This document shows, one piece after another, positions 1 to 5,972 of a stretch of DNA of 6,734 nt (positions are counted from its first letter, which is position 1; each line of letters starts with the position of its first letter). The notes beneath the pieces were generated by a model. That model did not search any database. It was not told the DNA's origin and worked only from the letters and a program-made list of their open reading frames with translations. Source of the stretch: an uncultured Lachnospiraceae bacterium (lineage in GTDB: Bacteria > Bacillota > Clostridia > Lachnospirales > Lachnospiraceae); assembly GCA_900313745.1 (NCBI GenBank), contig OMSM01000396.1, positions 1-6,734 on the forward strand, in the 5' to 3' direction. The translations under genes and the position numbers were made by a program.

Positions 1-1062
1 CTGCATGTACACCGGAACCGTCTCACCGGTATCTGTCGTCTCCGGCATCTCTTCTCCCTCCGGCAGCCGCTCCAGGGCGTTCGCAAGTCCGTTAAGCTCC
101 ATCTCACGGCGCCCGTCCGCAATCCGGTGGGTCGGGAGTTCTATGGTATTCTCCGCAAAGGTTACGGGCATGTTCCGGTTATAATACTTTACGGAATTAA
201 GTACTTTCAGGATGTCCTCACCGTGCTGTTTGCCCAACAGCCGGATCAGCTGGTACTGTGCACCGGGCAGGAGTCTCGCCATGTAGGGGAATCCGTCCTT
301 CTCATCATAATCTCTGAGCGTAAAGAGTGTCGGGTTCTGATCTCCCGCTGCCGCGGAGGTCCAGAGAACTACCGCGCCTTTCCCAAGGCGGGATTCCACA
401 TAGTCGCAGGCTGCCCCGGGAATATTGCCGGAAGACTTCTTCTTTCCGTCCGCGTCCACTTCCATAAAGCCCATGGTAGCATGCATGCCGTAGTTTACGA
501 TCGCAGCAATCACGCTTCCGTCCTCGGCTATGAACTTTGCAGCGGAAACAGTTTTGTCCGAATACAGAGCATAGTTAGGCCCCTGGGTCCATCCGCTGTT
601 GCCGCAGTCAAGATCCCTGTTGACATTGATGTAGCTTAAGCCTTCCCCGTAACCATATCTCGCAGGGCGCACAGTCTCTCTTGCTGCAGTCACCGCGCTT
701 AGGGCCTGTTCCCGGATATACCTCTGGTACCTGCGGACTGCTTCCTCTTCTTCCGGTCCCTCCGCCCAGACCATATCGCAGGCTGTATGGTTGTGAGTCG
801 CGGCAGTGATGATGTGCTCAGCCGGGATTCCCGTTCCCTCCGAAATGAACGCTTTAATATCTTCCGCGCCGTGAAAGCCTCCGAGGTCGAAGGACAGCAC
901 TGCTGTCTCCGTCTCTCCGTTGTCAATTACAAGCGCCCGGACGTGCAGGTCGGTATAAATGCCCTCACATACCGGCATTCGGGCGGAGGGATAGGGTATC
1001 ATCTCTTCCGGAACATTAATACAGCGCCTGGCTGCACCTGCCTTCAGTACTTTCGCTATCAT
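1..1062 (-). CDS. Neutral/alkaline ceramidase-family protein, N-terminal 354 residues (3' end beyond window)
   Basis: The frame reads without a stop from the ATG at 1062 to the left edge, so the C-terminus is missing. I recognise the neutral (non-lysosomal) ceramidase fold family (Pfam Ceramidase_alk) from several landmarks in order: the opening GAARRCINVPEE, the strand LHVRALVIDNG followed by VLSFDLGG, ATHNH (His90, His92), INVNRD (about 145-150), YGMHATMG (His194), and SAAAGDQNP (236-244). In characterised ceramidases the first His and the His of the second motif bind zinc; His90 and His194 fit these. The nucleophilic Ser of the family motif GDVSPN is here Asn243 (GDQNP). The other zinc ligands (Glu, Tyr) would lie in or beyond the missing part. 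There is no signal peptide, unlike secreted ceramidases, so it is probably cytoplasmic. It is last of the visible genes, 79 bp after the flavoenzyme gene. Family membership is fairly sure; ceramide as substrate is doubtful and the true reaction unknown. Confidence 0.8.
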   Translation of the reverse strand, partial: MIAKVLKAGAARRCINVPEEMIPYPSARMPVCEGIYTDLHVRALVIDNGETETAVLSFDLGGFHGAEDIKAFISEGTGIPAEHIITAATHNHTACDMVWAEGPEEEEAVRRYQRYIREQALSAVTAARETVRPARYGYGEGLSYINVNRDLDCGNSGWTQGPNYALYSDKTVSAAKFIAEDGSVIAAIVNYGMHATMGFMEVDADGKKKSSGNIPGAACDYVESRLGKGAVVLWTSAAAGDQNPTLFTLRDYDEKDGFPYMARLLPGAQYQLIRLLGKQHGEDILKVLNSVKYYNRNMPVTFAENTIELPTHRIADGRREMELNGLANALERLPEGEEMPETTDTGETVPVYMQ

Positions 1063-1068
1063 TGCTGT

Positions 1069-1074
1069 CTCCTC
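1069..1074 (-). promoter_or_regulatory. Ribosome binding site deciding the start of the ceramidase-family gene
   Basis: GAGGAG lies six bases before the ATG at 1062. The reading frame stays open upstream and runs into the preceding gene, where another in-frame ATG occurs at 1173-1171. That upstream ATG has no purine-rich site before it and would add a 37-residue stretch with no family similarity, so the site here fixes the start at 1062. Confidence 0.75.
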
Positions 1075-1083
1075 ATCATCCGC

Positions 1084-1118
1084 GGCAGAACTTCCGGACT
1101 CCGGACTTCCGCCCTGCC
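1084..1118 (-). repeat. Imperfect inverted repeat with a 7-bp tandem repeat in the gap before the ceramidase-family gene
   Basis: Read on the minus strand, GGCAG (1118-1114) can pair with CTGCC (1088-1084). Inside lies a perfect double repeat of AGTCCGG (1107-1094), which can fold further as TCCG/CGGA around a five-base loop. No T-run follows, so it is not an intrinsic terminator. It might stabilise the mRNA or tune expression of the downstream gene, or be chance in a GC-rich spacer. Confidence 0.3.
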
Positions 1119-1141
1119 ATGGTTTCTTCTTTTGAAACTGC

Positions 1142-3145
1142 TCACATTGAAAACGCGGCGAAATATCCCTCATGGGAAGCTTCGTTGATTCTTCTTGCAC
1201 CCATGCAGTCCCCGATCATTTTCACATCGTAGACAAGACCGTAAAAGGACTCCGCCAGCGCTTTTCTTGCGCGCATGCCGACGCAGTACACCACATCCTT
1301 CGCGGGGATGATCAGCTCCCGGCCTTCCCCGGCTTCAACGCGCACACCCTCTTCTTCGATGGCGAGGCAGCGTGTTTTTGTTAAGACGGCGGTATACTCC
1401 GCAAATTCCTTCAGGCGGATCTCCACGGCCGCGTGATATAAGCTGTTGCCGTTCTCGGCGATGTCCTCCGTCATCTCCACCACTGTCACATGGATCTTTT
1501 TCTCCGCAAGAGACAGGGCAAGCTCTATGCCGGAGGGGCCTCCGCCGATAATCACCGTATCTCCCCAGTCTTCACCAAGACGCGCATGTGCCTCCAGAAT
1601 ACTGTAAACATTGCTGCGCTCAATCCCGGGAATGCGGGGTTTCACCGGCTCGGATCCGACAGCCACCACCAGCTCGTCAGGATTCATTGCCTTCACCATT
1701 TCCGGTGTCGCCTCGGTATTCAGGCGCACTTCGATATTATCGTTATGCTCCGCCTGATACCGGAGATGCGACAGGTAGTTGTGCATGTCAATCTTCATCG
1801 GGTCACCCTCGGAGACATTGAGCAGCCCGCCGAGCCGTCCGCTCTTCTCGAGGACTGTCACTTTATGGCCGCGCTCTGCCGCTTTCATCGCCGCGCGGAT
1901 TCCGGCAGGACCTCCTCCGACGACCACGACGTTCTTAACTCTTGCTGCGGGGCGCTCCTCCGTGCGCAGCCTCAGTTCGCGCTCGTAGCGGGGATTGACC
2001 GCGCAGCCCTGCGTAGGTCCGCCGGTTGCCACGGTATAACAGGACACGCAGCGGATGCAGGGAAGGATGTCCCCGACCCGGCCTTCTCTTGCCTTGTTCG
2101 GCCAATCGGGATCGGCGCACAGCCCGCGGCCGATTGCCACGGCGTCCGCCTGTCCCTTCGACAGGATTTCTTCCGCTTCATCCGGCATCGTGATGGCGCC
2201 GACAGTGACCACCGGAATACTCACGGCCTGCTTCATGGCCTCGGCAAATTTCACGTTGATGCGGTGAGGATGGACAGAAGGGGATTCTATGTAACTGGTC
2301 GGGCCGAGCAGCTTGTCCAGGCCGGAAGACACATGGACCATGTCCAGCTTGCTCTCCGCCCTCTTCACGAATTCGATAACTTCCTCCGGCTCAAGGCCGC
2401 CCTCCACGTATTCCTTCGCGGCGATCCGCATGTCGATAGGATAGTCCGGGCCGACCGCCTCCCGCACAGCATCAAGAATCATCATCGGGAAGCGGATCCG
2501 GTTCTCGAAGGAGCCGCCGTATTCATCCGTCCGGTGATTAAAGAAGGGGGACATGAACTGCGCAGGAAGCCACCCATGAGCGAAATGAAGCATGATCATA
2601 TCAAACCCCATCTCCTTCGCGGTCAGAGCCGAACGCACGTAATCGCTGATGACCATCTTCATCCTGGCCTCGTCCATTCCAACCGCCAGCCGCTTCATGT
2701 CCGGGCGCGGAGGCTCCCCTTTTCTGGGAGGCATGATTCCCTGATAGCCCTGAAAATCCCCGTGGCCTATCATCTGAGTCGTAGGCCCTACAGGTGTGGT
2801 TCCGGGGCTGAAGAGTCCTGCGAAGTAGCCGCAGTGATGCAGCTCCACGCTGGCTTTCGCGCCATATTGATGGATGATGGAGAGCTCCTCCTGGTACTTG
2901 GACTTCTTCGGTCCGTTGAGGCTGGAGGAGAAACCTTCCACTATGACGGACTCCGCGTCGTTTACAGGCACTGACCCCAGAATAACCAGTCCGGCTCCTC
3001 CCCTTGCCTTGGAGGCGATGATCTCAAGGCTCTCGGCAGGAGCCTGCTCGTAGACATATTTGGTAATCGGCGCCGCGACCACACGGTTGCGCAAATAAAC
3101 TGACCCCACCTTCAGCGGGGAAAACAGATGCTCAAACTGACTCAT
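1142..3145 (-). CDS. Old Yellow Enzyme-type FMN/Fe-S/FAD oxidoreductase (2,4-dienoyl-CoA reductase / BaiCD-BaiH architecture)
   Basis: This is a complete 667-residue protein, the usual length for the three-cofactor members of the family, which reduce activated C=C bonds with NAD(P)H. Residues 1-350 form the FMN TIM barrel, with HFAHGWLPAQFMSP (187-200), the NHRTDEYGGSFENR signature (203-216), and the phosphate-binding end VAIGRGLCADP (336-346). Cys363, Cys366, Cys369 and Cys381 should hold a 4Fe-4S cluster. Residues 405-440 (GGGPAG at 410-415) bind FAD, GGGPSG (534-539) binds NAD(P)H, and IGD (644-646) closes the FAD site. Three positions are unusual. Trp192 stands where most relatives have the proton-donor Tyr, Glu101/Tyr107 replace Gln/Arg of the usual QLxHxGR motif, and the Cys spacing is CX2CX2CX11C rather than the CX2CX3CX11C of E. 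coli FadH. The start follows a near-perfect Shine-Dalgarno. There is no signal peptide, so it is cytoplasmic. It follows the rhamnosidase gene by 49 bp, which suggests an aglycone substrate, but the substrate cannot be read from sequence. Fusobacterial/clostridial enoate, flavone or steroid reductases are the alternatives. Confidence 0.9.
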   Translation of the reverse strand: MSQFEHLFSPLKVGSVYLRNRVVAAPITKYVYEQAPAESLEIIASKARGGAGLVILGSVPVNDAESVIVEGFSSSLNGPKKSKYQEELSIIHQYGAKASVELHHCGYFAGLFSPGTTPVGPTTQMIGHGDFQGYQGIMPPRKGEPPRPDMKRLAVGMDEARMKMVISDYVRSALTAKEMGFDMIMLHFAHGWLPAQFMSPFFNHRTDEYGGSFENRIRFPMMILDAVREAVGPDYPIDMRIAAKEYVEGGLEPEEVIEFVKRAESKLDMVHVSSGLDKLLGPTSYIESPSVHPHRINVKFAEAMKQAVSIPVVTVGAITMPDEAEEILSKGQADAVAIGRGLCADPDWPNKAREGRVGDILPCIRCVSCYTVATGGPTQGCAVNPRYERELRLRTEERPAARVKNVVVVGGGPAGIRAAMKAAERGHKVTVLEKSGRLGGLLNVSEGDPMKIDMHNYLSHLRYQAEHNDNIEVRLNTEATPEMVKAMNPDELVVAVGSEPVKPRIPGIERSNVYSILEAHARLGEDWGDTVIIGGGPSGIELALSLAEKKIHVTVVEMTEDIAENGNSLYHAAVEIRLKEFAEYTAVLTKTRCLAIEEEGVRVEAGEGRELIIPAKDVVYCVGMRARKALAESFYGLVYDVKMIGDCMGARRINEASHEGYFAAFSM

Positions 3146-3149
3146 TCTG

Positions 3150-3157
3150 ACCTCCTT
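3150..3157 (-). promoter_or_regulatory. Strong ribosome binding site of the flavoenzyme gene
   Basis: AAGGAGGT ends four bases before the ATG at 3145 and matches the anti-Shine-Dalgarno sequence almost perfectly. It supports the chosen start and predicts efficient translation of this gene within the operon. Confidence 0.85.
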
Positions 3158-3194
3158 TTCCTATACCCTTCTCCGTCTGATCCCGTAACCGGAT

Positions 3195-5960
3195 TTAAAT
3201 GCAGTAATTGTACTTCCCGCTCCCCACATGGAACCTGGAGCCGTCGGGAAGCTCGATGTCGGCAGTAGTATTCGCCGGGATCTCCAATGAAAACTTAGTC
3301 TGATCCCCGTCGATCTGCCACGAGGAGCGGATCAGCCCGTGAACACTGTCAAATTCCGCTGATGCCGCCTTAAGCGTTCCGCCAGGTACCGGCTTTATGA
3401 AGAAATGCCTGTAGCCCGGCGCGCTTTCGTCAATACGCACGCCTGAGACATAGCTCAGAAGATAGTCACATACCGCTCCGTAGCTGTAGTGATTAAACGA
3501 TCCGAAGAACAGGTTCGCGCCGTCCCAGCTCTCAAATATCGTCGTCGCCCCTTTGGTGATTGGATACAGCCAGGAGGGGTTTCCTGTCTGCTGAAGCACC
3601 TTGTACGCGGCATCCGTGTATCCGCAGTCCGTGAGGACATTCAGAAGGAAAGGCGTGGACAGGAAACCGGTGTTTAAGTGATACCGCGCCTTCACGACGA
3701 GCGAGAGAAGCTTCTCCTTCACCTTCTCCTTTTTCACGCCGGTTACCAGGCCGAACTGAAGTGCCCTGACATACGGCGCCTGCCTGCCCTCATCGGAGAA
3801 CCGGACTGTGCCGTCTTCCTCCACAAGATACTTTTCGTATAGAGATGCCACATGCTCCGAGACTGAGCGGTAATGCTCCTCATCATGCTTTTTTCCGAGT
3901 ATTCCCGCTATTTTGGAAAGAAGCCCGGTCGAATAGCTCAGATACGCCGTCGCCACCGCAGGCTGTCCCTTCTTCGCGATGCCCTCGATGAATCCCGGCG
4001 GGAAATAGCGGAGGACAAACCCCGGCTCAGACCACTCTCCCCAGTGGAAACCCGCATCCCAGATATAGTCGCTGTCTGGTCCCCACCCTTCGGTGGCCTC
4101 ACTGTTCCAGGGTTCCTCCAGATAGAGAGGGTTCTTTCTCTTCGCGCGCCGGAGCATATTGTCCACCCACCGCTTCGCGGAGCCGTACTGGTTCTCGAGA
4201 ATCCTCCTGTCGCCGTAGGCCATATACATCCGATAGGGGATAATCACGGCAGCGTCGCCCCATCCCACGGAGCCGTCCGGGCTGTCCCTGTCCTCCTCGT
4301 CCTCGTCCGGCCTGTGGATAAGGAACACCTTCCCTTTCTTGCCCGGATCCGTGGAGACAGCCTCGGCAAAAGCTTCCCTGCAAGCGTCGTCATGGAACCC
4401 CGACGAAGGGGCTATGGAAGGGACCGCGCCGTCTTTTCCCTGCTCGCTCTCCACATCCTTCATCCACTTCTCGAAGAAGCTGTACACATCCATCATCTCC
4501 GCAGCTGTCTTCGCGTAGACCTGGGCATCACCGCACCAGGCAGCCCTTTCCCTCGTGGGGCAGTCGGTGGGGACATCCAGGAAGTTTCCCTTCTGGCTCC
4601 AAAGCGAATTCTGATATAGGCGGTTTAAAAGCGTATCCGAAGAGTTAAAGCGGAAAGTCGTCCGGAGCCCGGAGTAGACCGCTACTGCCGTAAAATCTCC
4701 CGGCTGTATCTCTCCCTCATAGCCTCTCACTCGGGCATACCGAAAACCGAATATGGAGAATTCGGGGCAAAACTCCTCCGTCCCGGAAGCATCTCCCTTT
4801 GCGGTATAAATGACGCTCTGGAAGCGGTCGTAGATGCTGGTTTCCTTTATGAACACATTGGAGTCGTCAAAGCAGCCGTCGTGGAGCATCTCACAGTGTT
4901 CCAGCGAGATCTTGTCTCCGGCTTTAAGTCCCCGAAGCTTCATGCGCACATAACCGGCAATATTCTGTCCGAAATCTATGACCAGGTCATTATTGCCATC
5001 TTTAAACGGCCTTCCGGACAGCTCCTCCTGTTCCAGCACCGGAGCGCTCTCCTGCGCGGTCAGCGTGCCAAAGTACCGGTCGTTCTCCGGGGCGATATGG
5101 ACCGGTGTCCATCCGCTGTCATCAAAGCCGGTCTCCATCCAGCCCTCCGGCTCCATGCCGGCGTCATAGACCGTGCCGATCTTGGGGTCAGCCTCCCTGA
5201 GACCGCCAGTGGCTGTTACAAATCTCCCATCCGTCGGGATGATCTCTTTCCGGCCGTCGGAATACACAAGCTCAATCTGCCCAAGATAGTGGACTCTTCT
5301 TCCATAGGCGCAGCGGGTTCCTCCCGCGCCGTATCCCCCGCGGTACCAGCCGTCGCCCAGCTTCACCGCCCAGACGTTTTCCCCCGGCTCAATGAGATGG
5401 GTTATATCATCGGTCTGATACTGCAGGCGAACGGTATAGTTCGTATCTCCCGGCGCAAAGACCGCCGCAGAGCCCTTCTTTCCGTTAATGAAAAAGCGGT
5501 AGTGACCGTGGGCTGTATGATAGATACGGGCAGAAATAAGATCTTCTCCTGCCGTAAAGCTCCTGCGCAGATAAGGCACCGGGCAGGGATTCAGAATATC
5601 CGCGTCTTCGTTCTCCGGCTCGATGAACCGGCCTTCCCAGTCCTCCCGCAGGAGAAGTCCCATCTCAAAGAAGCTCTCCGCCGAGGCCTCGCCTGCCGTG
5701 GTCTTAACGCACACCCGGATTCTCAGCCTTTCCCTGCTCTCAAGAGGTTCTCCCACGTAGGGAATATTCTGTGTCTCGTCCGAGCGCACTTCACCGGTGT
5801 CAAAAACACACCTCTCACCGGAATACACTGTAACCCTGTACGCAGTCTGAAAGACGGAGTGCCCGTCGCTCTCAATCTTCCACCCGAAGCGGGGTGCCGG
5901 ATCCCCAAGTCCGAGAGGTGATATTAAGTGATTCACTCTGATATCATAAACTCTGATCAT
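3195..5960 (-). CDS. Alpha-L-rhamnosidase, glycoside hydrolase family 78, intracellular
   Basis: This complete 921-residue enzyme should remove terminal alpha-L-rhamnose with inversion of configuration. The domain order is typical of GH78: an N-terminal beta domain (about 1-105, opening with the family-like VNHLISPLGLGDPAPRFGW), further beta domains (about 130-310 and 320-430, with VIDFGQNIAGYV), the (alpha/alpha)6 catalytic barrel (about 435-840), and a C-terminal beta domain (about 842-915). The catalytic motif DCPTRERAAWCGDAQ starts at 466. Asp466, Glu471 and Asp478 align with Asp567, Glu572 and Asp579 of Bacillus RhaB, Glu471 being the general acid. Glu810 in TTIFESWDG fits the proposed base, and GSFNHYSYGAVCDYL (820-834) is a conserved block. 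An acidic stretch, HRPDEDEEDRDSPDG (549-563), precedes GWGDA and looks like a loop insertion. There is no signal peptide, so a rhamnoside must be imported first. The gene begins 12 bp after the GH2 gene. Family call is very sure; the natural substrate is unknown. Confidence 0.95.
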   Translation of the reverse strand: MIRVYDIRVNHLISPLGLGDPAPRFGWKIESDGHSVFQTAYRVTVYSGERCVFDTGEVRSDETQNIPYVGEPLESRERLRIRVCVKTTAGEASAESFFEMGLLLREDWEGRFIEPENEDADILNPCPVPYLRRSFTAGEDLISARIYHTAHGHYRFFINGKKGSAAVFAPGDTNYTVRLQYQTDDITHLIEPGENVWAVKLGDGWYRGGYGAGGTRCAYGRRVHYLGQIELVYSDGRKEIIPTDGRFVTATGGLREADPKIGTVYDAGMEPEGWMETGFDDSGWTPVHIAPENDRYFGTLTAQESAPVLEQEELSGRPFKDGNNDLVIDFGQNIAGYVRMKLRGLKAGDKISLEHCEMLHDGCFDDSNVFIKETSIYDRFQSVIYTAKGDASGTEEFCPEFSIFGFRYARVRGYEGEIQPGDFTAVAVYSGLRTTFRFNSSDTLLNRLYQNSLWSQKGNFLDVPTDCPTRERAAWCGDAQVYAKTAAEMMDVYSFFEKWMKDVESEQGKDGAVPSIAPSSGFHDDACREAFAEAVSTDPGKKGKVFLIHRPDEDEEDRDSPDGSVGWGDAAVIIPYRMYMAYGDRRILENQYGSAKRWVDNMLRRAKRKNPLYLEEPWNSEATEGWGPDSDYIWDAGFHWGEWSEPGFVLRYFPPGFIEGIAKKGQPAVATAYLSYSTGLLSKIAGILGKKHDEEHYRSVSEHVASLYEKYLVEEDGTVRFSDEGRQAPYVRALQFGLVTGVKKEKVKEKLLSLVVKARYHLNTGFLSTPFLLNVLTDCGYTDAAYKVLQQTGNPSWLYPITKGATTIFESWDGANLFFGSFNHYSYGAVCDYLLSYVSGVRIDESAPGYRHFFIKPVPGGTLKAASAEFDSVHGLIRSSWQIDGDQTKFSLEIPANTTADIELPDGSRFHVGSGKYNYCI

Positions 5961-5965
5961 GATAT
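5941..5965 (-). repeat. 7-bp perfect inverted repeat spanning the rhamnosidase start codon
   Basis: ATATCAT (minus strand 5965-5959) and ATGATAT (5947-5941) are perfect complements separated by 11 bases. The first two bases of the start codon lie in the left arm, and the Shine-Dalgarno ends two bases upstream of the stem. In mRNA the hairpin could mask the start codon and dampen initiation until ribosomes finishing the GH2 gene arrive. The stem is AU-rich and so weak; function is inference. Confidence 0.35.
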
Positions 5966-5966
5966 G

Positions 5967-5971
5967 CTCCT
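5967..5971 (-). promoter_or_regulatory. Ribosome binding site of the rhamnosidase gene
   Basis: AGGAG lies six bases before the ATG at 5960 and inside the 12-bp gap after the GH2 stop codon. The tight spacing supports translational coupling and the chosen start, which also matches the expected N-terminus of the family. Confidence 0.8.
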
Positions 5972-5972
5972 G

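Noticed and set aside
127..639. A 170-residue plus-strand open frame near the left edge
   Set aside because: It is antisense to the ceramidase-family coding frame, whose conserved motifs cover the same bases on the minus strand.
1063..1173. Upstream in-frame start (ATG at 1173) for the ceramidase-family gene
   Set aside because: It would overlap the flavoenzyme gene, lacks a ribosome binding site and adds a segment without family similarity, whereas the ATG at 1062 has GAGGAG at ideal spacing.
787..1188. A 133-residue plus-strand open frame crossing the junction of the two left-hand genes
   Set aside because: It overlaps the ceramidase-family N-terminus and the end of the flavoenzyme gene on the opposite strand, and shows no domain or convincing ribosome binding site.
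1490..2974. A 494-residue plus-strand open frame opposite the flavoenzyme gene
   Set aside because: It lies wholly antisense to a gene with clear family motifs. Its product is rich in His, Arg and Pro with no recognisable domain, as expected of a mirror frame of GC-biased codons.
3146..3194. Possible terminator between the rhamnosidase and flavoenzyme genes
   Set aside because: Only a very short CCG-GTTA-CGG pairing is present, with no T-run after it. The spacer is mostly taken up by the ribosome binding region.
4881..5921. A 346-residue plus-strand open frame opposite the rhamnosidase gene
   Set aside because: Fully antisense to the well-supported GH78 gene, with no recognisable domain. 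The 248-residue plus-strand frame at 3873-4619 is rejected for the same reason.
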